A stretch of DNA of 64,000 nt, from NCBI GenBank assembly GCA_038380795.1, contig CM076259.1, positions 97,823,739-97,887,738 on the forward strand, written 5' to 3'. A model generated the notes under the pieces. That model was not told where the DNA came from, did no database searches, and saw only the letters and a program-made list of their open reading frames with translations. This document shows, one piece after another, positions 1 to 12,541 of the stretch. How positions within the stretch are numbered: position 1 is the first letter of the stretch; each line of letters begins with the position of its first letter. The position numbers were made by a program, and so were the translations under genes. Source of the stretch: Pyrocephalus nanus (Eukaryota; Chordata; Aves; Passeriformes; Tyrannidae).

Positions 1-1774
<1,774 letters not shown>

Positions 1775-4700
1775 ACTGGTAAAGGAAGAAGAAAGTAACC
1801 CCAAAGGAATCCCTTCTAGATTAACACAAAGGCTATGTTTGGTGTTTCATCTTGTTTAAAGAGAAAAAGGTAATGTGTATGAGAAATGGCCTGATATGCC
1901 TCTGACAGAGGGAGTGGATGCAGGACAGCACTTGTTTAATGAGGAAGGCAGTTTAGAAGCTCTGAGCAGCTGCAGAGATTAAGCTGTCTTTACTTAATGA
2001 GATTCCCAACAGCTCAGTGGGAGTGTTGGTGGGTATAAGTGATGCGGTGCTTAGAGACAGAGAGCCAGGAGCACCAGTGGGATGCATCAAGTTCACGGTA
2101 ACTCCTGAGGCAGGTGTGAAGGGCAGCAGATAGTGTTTATGTACCAGCTGCCAGATGTAAAGGTCTGTGTTCCAAGCTAGAGAGTGTATATTGAGTAATG
2201 TCAGTTGCTTTTGTTACTGAAATCATGGCTATTTATCTGCTACTGAATTATACCATTTTCATAAGGGAAAAAATTGTCATATTTTTAAAGGAAAGATTTT
2301 GTCATCTTCATTTATTTTGTAGATGTTAAGTGAATCAAGACTGGAGTTAAGTCTTTGGAAAGGAGTAAGAGTACACTTCAATTCACTTTAAAATGTAGTG
2401 TCTCTTGCTCCCTGCTTTAGTCCTTTGAATTTTATACCATTTAGAATTTATCTCAATCAACTTCTCCTTATCAATATTAAAATGTGACTTATTTGTAAGG
2501 ATTTATTTTTTCTCTATGCAATTTTGCATACAGGTACTATAAAAATTAGTATAAAACATAGAAACCCATGAAAGAATTTTCAAAAGCACTAAAAGGACAC
2601 TGATATCCATCTCTCATCAGTGTTAGTGACAAGAGATTGAATACCTCCCCAGTCTCCTTATGTACATCATCATTTTTCACAAACTGATAAAGTTCTGCGT
2701 TGATTCTTGGTTCTCCATTTAGGTCCTTTTTGTCATTGCTCTTTCTTGGCACTTATTCTGTAACAGATCTACTCTTTATCCATCTGTCAGTCATGGGATT
2801 GTGGAATCCCTCTCCACAACACTATGGCTGGATTAAATCAGAGGGACTGAGAATGCAAATGACAATAGCAAAGCTTTAAATATTGATCTGTTTGCACCAA
2901 AAGCAAAATATTTAACAGAACCAGGTAGGGAACTCTAAGTCACTCAGGTAAAAATGCTAAATTTTCATGAATATTTGTTCTGGTCCTATGTGAGATACAG
3001 AGAGTCAACCCTTTAGTCAATACTGCTCTCAGTAACAGAATACCAGACTGTACTCTCAGTTCACTGCCCAATGTTAGCTTTATAGCTATGAGCTTAAAGA
3101 TTGGAGAAAGATTGCATCCTAACTTGGATGCCCTGACTCCCCTTCAGATCTCCCAAAAGTCTTGTCCCTTCATTTAGGCATTTAAATCTCTGGTATTTTT
3201 GTTCAAATTCATATAGATAACTGGTTGTGTCCAGATGGTCTTCATGGACAGAGATGAGCCTTGTCTTTTCATGCCAGAACAACCTGTTGCTTACTCCAGA
3301 CCCAACCCAGACTGCTGGTCTAACATGTAGGCAATGTACATGATTATTGTGTCCCTGAGCTGAGACAACTAGTCAGGTGCACCCTGAGTTAGATGGCTGA
3401 AGTTACATGTCACAAATTCCTCCTCTTATCTCCAGTGACCCTGCTTCCTTCTGGCATGTGTCCCACTGCATTCACACAGTTTGGCCCAAATTGTTGAAGT
3501 AAAAGAAACGGAAGTAAAGGGATAATTTTAATCTGCTAAGTACTCCATTTAACAATAGTGTTTGCAACAGACTGACATAAATTTATGTAGCTCTTGCCAA
3601 AGCCCATAAATATTTCAGTGTATACTTTTTGTTAACTGAACATCTGCAGTACAATGTATTATTAAAGGGATATTGTTAAAACTATATAAACTATAGAACT
3701 GAGCAAATCCTTTCTTCTGAAAATAGGAAATACAACATAATATGGTTATTTCTTATGTTTTTCTGTGAAGCTGTCAGCAGCCAAACTCATAAAAAAACAA
3801 CCAAGTCAACAACAAAGCTCATAAACACTGGATTCCCTCATTTGAACAGAGATGCCATCATAACATTCCACAACTTAACCCAAGTGAGGCTTTGTACAAA
3901 TGTCAGTTTCTACCCAAAACTTCTAGAATCTAAGGGATTTGGACTAAGCTAAATAGGCTGACTTTTGAGAGCAATCTTGTTCTTAGATTAAAACTGTGGA
4001 ATAGTGTTCTACTTGTCACATTTGTAGCTGTTGGTGTTAAAACACACATGTTTGATGAACACTTTCTCCATCTTCCTTTATGTTTATGTAGTGTATTCTC
4101 CCCATTTGAGCAATCCAAAATACTTTTGTTCATAAGTCAAGGGAAGTAAGTTGGTAAGTGAAATCAATTATTATTTGAAATCAAATTCAAGGCTTCAGGT
4201 AAAAGTGAAGGTTTAAAGTCTTCTCTGTTAGTGAAGGAAACTTCAGTCCGTGTGGCATTATAATGTAGTTCATGGAAGAGCTAATTCCAAAGAGCATCCA
4301 TAGTACTGAAGGCCATGTTTGCTGACAAGAACCAGGATGATTTATCACCACTGAAAATCATTACAATTCTCTGAGAAAAAGACATGTAGTTGCCTAACTG
4401 AGGTTAGTCTCGCTATGAATACGAATTCACATGGGTATTGACTTAATTTATGAGCTTAAACTCAGTGGCTATGCACAGGCATAAACTTGTGTGGTTAATT
4501 CCCATTAATGCTCAGAGGCCTGATTTACTAAAACCAAGAGTCAACCCTGTGATAACTTGTCACCTTTTCTTATTAGGCTACATAGGGGGAGCCCTGAGGG
4601 CTTACAAACAGGATCCAAAAAAATGGCATGGTGGTTTGTAAGAATCAACAACAGAAGGAATTAAGATTTATGCAGTGGGTGCAGTTTGACTCTGAGACTA

Positions 4701-5395
4701 TCACTCAAGTAAAAGGCAGGTAAATGAGTGTACAGCTCTCTGCTACCAAACATGTTCATTTTTAGATGGAATGCTTTAAATTATCTGAGGGGTCAAGGGA
4801 AAAATCTTTGGACATGTAACTGTGTACTTCTGCTCCTTGTTTCCAGTGTCTTTTTAAAATATGTTAAACCCCCTCAGAGCAGGGGCTGATATCTAGCTGT
4901 CCAGAAATGGCACAGTCATGGCTAACTTCATCTGCTTGGCATTATCATCAAGGCTGAGGCTGATGCTAGAGTGACACTGAGGGCTTTGAAGCTGGACAGA
5001 CTTTTCTAATAAGAAAACTTCCTCTGTGCTACAGTCTTCATTGCTCTTCACATGAGTGTCTGAAAGGAAAACACTCTTAATATAAATGAATAACATGCTT
5101 TTCTCAAAAAATCCAGTTATAATGGTTTAATTTATTTCCCCATAACAATCCCATTATCAGTCACTGTTTTCCATCTGTATTCCTAAATATGTCTCAGAAG
5201 TTACTGAATAGACTCCAGGAGGCATAGATCTCAGCCTTAACTACATATTTGAATTTGTAGAGCTCAAGATAGTCACATAGTGTGATCAATCTGAGTTACA
5301 TAAGTACTTTAGTGTATATTGCTCACTTTATGCAACCTCAGCGTAATCCTTCTGTTTAAACAGTTGGCCTTCAAAGATGTTGAACTAAACAAGAG

Positions 5396-5401
5396 AATAA
5401 A
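5396..5401 (+). terminator. CLCN4: Candidate poly(A) signal 1 (AATAAA)
   Basis: Canonical AATAAA followed at about 30-60 bases by GT/T-rich sequence (tattgtacctttgttttgca), the usual layout of a cleavage site plus downstream element. It is the first canonical hexamer I found after the stop that has a convincing downstream element. Confidence 0.4.
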
Positions 5402-5512
5402 AACCTTTAAATGATGCAAGTTCAGTATTGTACCTTTGTTTTGCATGAACTGTGTTCAGTTACATTCACCTTCTGATGTGTACTTGAAGCAATCTGTACC
5501 AGAAAGTTTAAT

Positions 5513-5518
5513 AATAAA
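5513..5518 (+). terminator. CLCN4: Candidate poly(A) signal 2 (AATAAA)
   Basis: Canonical AATAAA within ttaataataaagtacag. The downstream GT-rich element is weaker (tttggctgttacggtgat). Confidence 0.35.
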
Positions 5519-5683
5519 GTACAGAACATGAAAGACATTAGACAGACACTTTGGCTGTTACGGTGATACTAATTATTAATTCTTATGCTCTGATGGAGCA
5601 GAAAAGGAATATTTAAGAAGTACTGGAAATTCATGGATTCCGTGTTGGAATGACACTGTAATTATGACTAAAGTTTTGCTTTG

Positions 5684-5768
5684 GTTTTATTTGTTGGGTT
5701 TCTTGTTTGTTTGGGTTTTGTTGTACATTGTTTTTTGGTTGGTTGTTTTTTGTTTTTTTTTTTTTTTT
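5684..5768. repeat. T-rich low-complexity tract
   Basis: Mostly T with interspersed G (tttgttgggtttcttg and similar), ending in 16 consecutive T at 5753-5768. It creates a spurious hydrophobic + frame at 5664-5939. Confidence 0.85.
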
Positions 5769-5828
5769 AATTGTAGAAAAGTGTACATGTTGCACCTTAT
5801 AAAAATGATGTTTGGACTCTATTTTTTA

Positions 5829-5834
5829 AATAAA
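5829..5834 (+). terminator. CLCN4: Candidate poly(A) signal 3 (AATAAA)
   Basis: AATAAA within ttttttaaataaaactgac, after a T-rich run, followed by tattggagacatttcttggt. It could be the distal end of the CLCN4 transcript. The three hexamers within 440 bases may be alternative sites. Confidence 0.35.
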
Positions 5835-5860
5835 ACTGACTTACAGTATTGGAGACATTT

Positions 5861-8800
5861 CTTGGTCATATTATTAATTAGAGAAGAATTTCACTTGATG
5901 TTTCCGTATGTTTTTGATGTTTTCTTTTCCCACCTATAGGGATAATTCAAGCCTGATGAATGATTTAGGATATCCAGTTCAATTACAGGTTAGGTAATAT
6001 TAGGTAAGTAGTTAGTAAAGTTCATGCAGTGGATCTCAAAGAATCAGCCTTGACAGCTGGCTGTTTTATTTTCAGAAAAAAATGTTTTTTACTTCAACTT
6101 CATAAATCCCTTAGAAATCTAAAAAGAGAAGAAAAGAGAGTTATCTTACTAGGTTGTTCTGTTTATAATAATCATGGAACTTCTTTAAAACTAGATGTTG
6201 CAAAGCCCCTATGGTTTCACTTTTGGATGTATTTTTCAGTTGCACTTTAATTCAGAGCTAAGATCAAAGACTTAAAGTGACAGGCTCAATCATGCCCATT
6301 TAATTGGATGAAACATCCCCTAAATCTCTGTCAGAGGCTAAATTCTAGGTAGTAGTGAGCTCCAGAAAAAAACAAAGCACAAGAGATGCCATCACCATTC
6401 TTCCGTTCCTTTCCTTTTTTACAGTAGCTTCATGGTTAAAGACTCTGGATCTGGTAGGGCTGGAATCCAGTTATAATGTTATATGAATGTCCTAAGTCAC
6501 ACAATACAGGTCTTGTAGGTGTTGATTAAAGTGCAGCTCAATTAGTTACTATGGTACAGCTCCTTTGGTAGCTGCTGCTCTAGTTGGCTTTCTGGCGAGC
6601 CAGAAGGAGTGATGTCCTACAAGCATTTGTAGACTTCTACTTAAAGATAACTCAGTTGGCTGTTCTGAGTCACGCTGAGATGCAGATTCTCTCTTGATTG
6701 TCATAGGGAACTTAGACTTTCTGCTTGCACTCTTTTAATTCACATACTGGGGGGTTCCATCACATTTTTAAGCCTCTCTGTAGCCTGAACACAGTACTTA
6801 TCTTCATTTAAGTGAAGTTAAAACCCAACATCTATTTGTCATTGGCCAGAATATTTAACCATTCAATCACTGCTTGAGATCAATCGTCATTTAGATTACT
6901 GTACTAGTTAATGATTTTCAATCTCTTTCCTACATTTAAGTATCTGCTTCATAATCTTATTATTTATTTACCCAATTAACTAATTCAAGTGGTACCATAA
7001 TTACAGGTAGAACAAGGGTATAAATGGTCTGGCTGAAGTTTTTCCACATCACAGATAATTAACATTGATTCTGACTTGTGTTTTGACCCCTTTTCAACTT
7101 TTAAGGAACACTACTAAAAAGCACTAGTCAGAGGAACACAAGGAATAAATCATGATCTCCTCTGCAGGTCTTCTTTCCAAGCCTGTGGGAACACACACGA
7201 AACCATTACCTTTCTCTCTGTAAAGCAAGGTTTAGGTAATAGAAATCCCTGCACATTTGATGGCTACAGCAACTCCTGTTGAGTAAATCTCTCCATGCCA
7301 CTCTTGTCTCCTTCCAGATAAATAGCAACCACTGAAGGAGTACCTGGTTTCCCTCTGTGTAAGGATAACCAGGTAGGGCAGGTAACCAACATCCTCATTC
7401 CATCCTCCTTTTCCATCCTCCCTTTCCAGGGAAGAAAAACACTTTGTTGTTTTTTTCCTTGTTCCACCTCTAGTACCAATCCATTCTGCCTCTTTCCTGC
7501 AGTTTTTCTATAATAACCCAAAACCCCACAAAAAAATCCACACATCTGCTGTCACTGTTCAAGTGGAACGTCCGCACAGAATGCAAATTTTTCAGGAACA
7601 AAGTCACTGTATAAACATTCAGTGCTGGTGAATTGTAAAAGACAAGCTGTCGAGGGACCAGGACCAGAGGTCATCTTGCTCATCTGATGGTCTGGCACGT
7701 ATAAACCATGGTAACCTTTACTGTCTTATTTGCTCTTTTTCTGGCTCCATGTTAGAAATCCACCTTCTTGGTGTTCAAGCTTCAACAATACATGGGAGAG
7801 GGGGAATTGTTCCTTTGCCAAGGCCCCTTTTTTTCTCAGGAGAATGCCCCATTCATGAGATTATTAAGTTTTTTTGCCTCTCCTACTAAAGCTGTTCCAT
7901 TCTTTGTGAACATACACATTAGGCCAGGGACGAAAACAGCCTTCTTAGCAATGGTTACATTTGCTCACTAGATGGAGAGGCGAGAACTGAACTCAAGGCT
8001 CCTGCCTGCCATCTGCCTTCCTGCTGAAATCATGCAGATTTTATGTTAAGAGAAGTAAGTATGTGCAGGGAAATGAGGGAACTGTGAGAAGTGGCTGGTG
8101 TAAGTGCTGAACTCAGGCACTGTGAGGTGCAGATGGACATTCAGCCTAGGACAGCCTGTGAAGAGACAAGGTGGAATACGCATTCATTCTCCATGTTTCT
8201 AACAGGCAGCACTCCACCAAGACAACCAGATCCTGCAGTTCCTATTTTAGGTATCCAGAGTTACACCAGACCTCGTATAGGATGTGTGAAGTCTTCAGGT
8301 CTGCATCTTGAAACCGACCATCCTGTCTAGCGTAAAAAACTGCAGTAGCTGGGATTGACTGATAGACACAGAAGGAGTGAGGGCAAGACTAAAACATTTT
8401 CCTACATCAAAGGGGCTCCAGCATGGAGCACATGTGGCTGCCTGGTGGCCAGCCACTCACAGACAAATACGAGATCAGGTCTTCTGTGAATCACACAATG
8501 TGGTTCCACAAAAGGGTGAGGCCTCTCTTCCCATCCCCTTACAGAAGTCAACTCTTTTTAAATGGAGAATTGCAACTCATTATTGACACAAGGTAAGGGA
8601 CAAGAAACAAGCAGTTGACCCTTTCCACTCCTACCCTACTAGTGCCTTCATCCCACCTGCTCCTTCAGCAGTACATTTATGTATTCATTCTTGTGTTTCT
8701 TGGCACAGAGACCCTAGAGCAAAGCCCAGTCTACATCACTCTTTTCCCTCAAACCACTGGCACACCAAGAAACACCACGTGCTCTACAGTGACATAAAAA

Positions 8801-9040
8801 CAGGAGTTAGAGCAGCAGCACAGACACCTCATTCACAACAGAGCTGGAGGCCACAGCTATCACTACCTCCTCCTCCCATCTCCATTGTCCTGGCACTGTG
8901 GGGCTCTGGGAACAGGAATGCACAGAGGAAAAAGGTGGAGAACTGTGATACTTGGCTAAGGATCCACTCTGTTGGGACTGACTTTTAAGCTGGTTCTCAG
9001 AAGGTCTGTCTGGCCATTTCCTTCCCACCACTCCCTCCTG
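5861..9040. other. Intergenic stretch, no gene seen
   Basis: No exon with matching splice signals and no recognisable repeat. By eye, base composition becomes more GC-balanced from about 7.2 kb than in the 3' UTR. Several overlapping frames of 60-90 codons on both strands (7264-7545 -, 8091-8330 +, 8377-8586 +, 8807-9031 -) show no domain-like pattern. A short inverted repeat TTCTGGC-ga-GCCAGAA lies at 6590-6605. Confidence 0.6.
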
Positions 9041-9286
9041 CTAAGCTCGCAGTTTGTCGGGGAGGAGTGCATCACACATCACAGCTACACCAGGAATTGC
9101 AGTTAGCTTATTTTTTAACAGATGCACAAAGTCTGCCTTTCTCAGATCAATGGAAACCAAATCCATTGTTGCGTCTACCACAGCTCCATCTGCAGTGAGC
9201 ACAATAGGCTGGCAGTTTATCACAGCAGCCAGCCACAGGCTATCCTCATATCTTTCCTGCAGAGCCCAAAGGGCCTCACAGTTGTC
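9041..9286 (-). other. Minus-strand coding-like segment, unrecognised (possible gene remnant)
   Basis: On the minus strand the frame ending at the TAG complement 9041-9043 stays open for about 81 codons, back to a TAA at 9287-9289. The translation includes LWALQERYEDSLW, then the residues VLTADGAVVDATMDLVSIDL and FVHLLKNKLTAIPGVAV. It has balanced composition and regular alternation of hydrophobic and charged residues, unlike the low-complexity chance frames nearby. I do not recognise the family. The neighbouring segment 9287-9450 is also open on the minus strand but in another frame, so if both are one gene there is a frameshift near 9285. No convincing splice acceptor is visible. It may be a decayed gene or retrocopy, or a chance frame. 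Confidence 0.3.
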
Positions 9287-9450
9287 TTAGAATTTAGATT
9301 TTCTGTGAGCTTCAAAGAGAAGATATTATTAGTTATAAGGTATTCAAGTACCAGAGGACACCTGGGAGGGGCCAACGTCCTCACGTGCTTAAGGAGAGCT
9401 AGCAGTGGGACACGGGTGGTCTGTGCTGCCTCTGAACCAGCAGACAACAT
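9287..9450 (-). other. Minus-strand coding-like segment in a second frame, unrecognised
   Basis: On the minus strand one frame runs open from 9450 through 9287 and on to a stop at 9220, overlapping the segment to its left in a different frame. Residues include the basic/hydrophobic stretch RVPLLALLKHVRTLAPPRCP. A single-base loss near 9285 would explain the change of frame between this and the 9041-9286 segment. This is inference only. Family unknown. It lies just left of a CR1 insertion (9478-9734). Confidence 0.25.
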
Positions 9451-9477
9451 TGCAGGTACCCCTGAACATGCTCTTCA

Positions 9478-9734
9478 AGGAGTAGTGGCTTTAAACTGAA
9501 AGACGGCATGTTTAGGCCAGATACTAGGAAGAAATTCTTTACTGTGAGGATGGTGAGGCCCAGAGAAGCTATGGATACCCCATCCCTGAAAGTGTTCAAG
9601 GCTTGATTGAATGGACTTTGAGCAATATGGTCTATTTGAAGGTGTCCCTGGCTGTCTGGGGGAATTGGAGCTAGATGATCTTTAAGGTCCCTCCTAACCC
9701 AAACCATTCTGTGATTCTATGATTCCATTCTGTG
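9478..9734 (+). mobile_element. CR1 LINE fragment, 3' end
   Basis: Matches the CR1 3' end. It opens with agtggctttaaactgaaag, then ggaagaaattctttactgtg and ctagatgatctttaaggtcc. It ends in octamer-type repeats ATTCTGTG, ATTCTATG, ATTCC, ATTCTGTG (9706-9734). About 17 bases around the usual CTGGAACAGG position are missing after ggtgaggccc. 5'-truncated, like most CR1 copies. Confidence 0.92.
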
Positions 9735-9870
9735 CTTCACCGATTGCTCGAGGTATTTAGTGATCCACTGCTCCAGGGTCTAAATTCAGCTGCAATATTT
9801 GTTAATCAGCGTCAGGATAAAAATAAGCAGGGATTTAGTAGCTCCTGTGGGTTCGGGCCGCGGGGGCCCA

Positions 9871-10014
9871 CTAGGTGGCATTCCAGTCCTCGGCATGGCC
9901 GGGAGGCAGCGACAGTGCCACCAGCCTGCTCAGGTTGACAAAGGCCACCAGGGTGTTCTTGCTGTCCACTGACTTCTGATTCTTGCAGGAATCAAAACTG
10001 TATAATTGTTTGCT
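9871..10014 (-). other. GC-rich minus-strand coding-like segment, unrecognised
   Basis: On the minus strand this frame is open for 47 codons and ends at a TAG (complement 9871-9873). The part at 9874-9960 reads NTLVAFVNLSRLVALSLPPG and then HAEDWNAT, with a strong G/C bias at third codon positions. That bias is typical of avian coding sequence and very unlike the AT-rich surroundings. It also has CpGs (ttcgggccgcggg at 9851-9863). It sits upstream, in minus-strand order, of the other coding-like segments and is separated from them by the 9478-9734 CR1. Family not recognised. It could be an exon, a retrocopy piece, or a small GC-rich island with a chance frame. Confidence 0.3.
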
Positions 10015-12367
10015 CTAAACATGTATTTTTTTGTCATGAATTTTTTCAGATATGCCAATTAAAATCTATTTTTTTTTTTAGCTTGATATATTCTGGTGGG
10101 AAAAGGAAAGGGAGAGGAAAGACAGAAACCTTTTTCTTTGTTTGGACTATTTGGCAGGGCTAAAGCACGACTGTCTGCTTTGGCTCTTTAAACCACATAT
10201 CACATCTGTAAAAACATAGTGGCAAAAGGAGGAAAAAATAATCTGCAATGCTTTCCTGGTGGTTTCTGTGAGACTTTCATGTAACCAATACATTTTCATC
10301 AATTATGCATTTAGGTCACAGGAAGAGTTGGTTGAAGGAATTCCTTTGCCATTTCAAAGTTGCTGTCAGGAAGAAAATATAGCCAAGCTGACAGAGCTAG
10401 AAGAAATGTAGTTTTGTTCTCCTGACCTGATATTTTTCTTTCCACTTTCTTTACCATAATTTCTATTTGCATAAGCATTTCCCCTGGTATAGCAAAATCT
10501 GTGTAGGGAGTGCACAGAGGCCCTTAGAGCATTAAAAGGTCTTATTTTGCAATAGCAATTCTAAAAAATATGTAAACAACATTAGAGAATTGAGTAAAAG
10601 GCCTTCCCTGTAAAACATTTGGTCAGCTATGGAAAAAAGCATAAGCTCCTTGGTGGGCAGCATTACCATATGTAACCTCTAGGCTTTTGTGCAATTTACA
10701 ACCCCAAGTTCGGTGCTTAAATATCCTTTTAAAAGTATAATGAGAATTAAGTGCAAAGGAACAGGTTCCACTGTAGCCACTGCAAAGAACAGGCAACAGC
10801 TGATGTTAGCTACTGAAAAATGCCAGAGAAGACCTTAAAATCTTACCTCTTCCCTATTCTGGTGATCACAGGTGTCTCAGAGCACTTGCACTTGTGAAAA
10901 ATGTTTGAGAACATGTGGAAATGCTTCTGATGCTGTGGTGCTTAGAAAGTTGAGCAGGGAAGCAGAAATTGAGGGGACTTTCCACCACTACATTGTTAAG
11001 GAGGCTGATCCTCCAAACCCTGGCAAAATTAACATGGGAAAGGTGGGAGGGAGAAGAAAGAGACTGCTGCAGTTAGTAGGAGAAGGAAACTCTGCATTCC
11101 TACCCTTTGTCCCAACTCTGCTTAGGTATTTTACTTACTTTTCTTAAATGTACAACGTATTACCAGGCTTGGGAACAGAGACAAAATGGAAGTTTGAATG
11201 CTCTGAAGCAATTAGGCTGGAGGTTTTCCCTTTGCGTACTGAGGCCCAGCATCATGCATTCCTGTGGCCCATCTTCAGCAGAAAGGGCAAAGGCTGCTTT
11301 TCTCTCTGCTCCTGGCCTGAAGGTTGGGCCAGTCCCTTGAGAGACAAGGCTGTGGCTGCTGAGACCTCCATGACGAGGAGATGATGCTTTTCTAGTGCAT
11401 CACTTCTTCCTTGGCTCATTTACCTGAAAGTAAGTAGGTTGTGACATCCAGCAGTGCCAGAGCACCAGCTCAGGCTGGGGAGAGGTCAAAAGGTGTGAGG
11501 TGGGTGACAGAAGGGTTGCTTGGCCAAGATAGACCAAGCTCTCCCACGTGCTGGTGGCTGTCTCGATAAGCTTAGGGAGTTGTGGCAAAACACAGCACGC
11601 TTGTTTAGAGATCTATAGCTGGCTCTGAAATATATGGCTACACAACAGGAGGCAACTTGGACTAGCAACAACCCTGCCTGCTAGAAAGTGTGGAGAAAAG
11701 ATCAGCAGAGGATAAGTGTTGTGCCTATGGAACCAGAATACCCCAGGACCAGGGTTAGTATCTTAACCTAGTACATATTGCCCTGTACCAGCTTGTTTGG
11801 AATAATGAATCTGGCAGTGAGTAAATAGATTTCTACTGACTCTGAGAGATTTGAGAGAGATGATGAAGAATTTGTGAAACCTCATTTGAAGTTGTTATGG
11901 AGCAAAGTTGCTTATACAAAATAGGTACTTTTACAACCTTGGGCTGAGGTATCTCTCTGCTAAGAATGAAACACAGAATGTGCCTCTTTAATCCAGAGCA
12001 ATTTTTATTCATTTGTTTTCATTTTGGAAATGAAAAAGCAGTGAAAAACTAAGTACTACTTCAAAGGTTAAATTTAGCATATTTGAACTATGTATGCATA
12101 CTCATTTAAGATATTTAAATTGATTCTCAAAATAGTCTCCCCAGCAAGAAGAAAATCTCCTCACTGGCTTAAAAGAAAAAAAAAGTTAAATTCTGCAAAA
12201 ATTAAGGTTTCACATGCAAAAGTAAGAAGTTTGCTTATGTTTATGAAATAAATCTGTCCTATGAGACAGGGCACTTGGAGGCAGGGCTCTTTCATGCCTT
12301 CCTCTTGGAGGTGTCCTACTTTCCGCAAATGCTTAATATGCAATTCACAGTACGAGAGTGACTTTAG
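10015..12367. other. Intergenic stretch, no gene seen
   Basis: AT-rich, with a run of ten T at 10071-10080. Frames of 60-90 codons (10872-11147 +, 11107-11340 +, 12161-12370 -) have no domain features and overlap each other on both strands. No repeat recognised. Confidence 0.6.
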
Positions 12368-12541
12368 CATTGGAATGGGCTGCTGAGGGAAGTGGTGGAA
12401 ACACCATCTCTGGAAGTGTTCAGGAAATTACTGGTTGTGGCACTTAGTGCTGTGATTTAGTTGACATGGTGTTGTCCAGTCAAACATTGAACTCTGTGAT
12501 CTTGGAGGTCTTTTCCAGCCTCAATGATTCTGTGATTCTGG
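12368..12541 (+). mobile_element. CR1 LINE fragment, 3' end (second 3'-end type)
   Basis: The sequence tggaatgggctgctgaggga, the block tggaagtgttcaggaa and gatcttggaggtcttttcca, ending in gattctgtgattctg. It is the CR1 3' terminus with the wording cttggaggtcttttcc rather than tttaaggtccc, so it is a different CR1 subgroup from the 9.5 kb copy. Only about 170 bases remain. Confidence 0.9.

Larger units (their letters stand above)
1775..5860 (+). other. CLCN4: CLCN4 3' untranslated region (putative, about 3.6-4.1 kb)
   Basis: No coding sequence is seen after the stop. The stretch has no CR1 copies and is AU-rich with scattered ATTTA and TATTTAT motifs, as expected for a long vertebrate 3' UTR. 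Mammalian CLCN4 also has a multi-kilobase 3' UTR. The short open frames inside (for example 5664-5939 +, made hydrophobic by a T-rich run) look like chance. The right end is set by the AATAAA signals listed separately and is an inference. Confidence 0.55.

Noticed and set aside
5664..5939. 91-codon hydrophobic + frame resembling a membrane peptide
   Set aside because: Hydrophobicity comes from a T-rich low-complexity run in the CLCN4 3' UTR. No conserved pattern.
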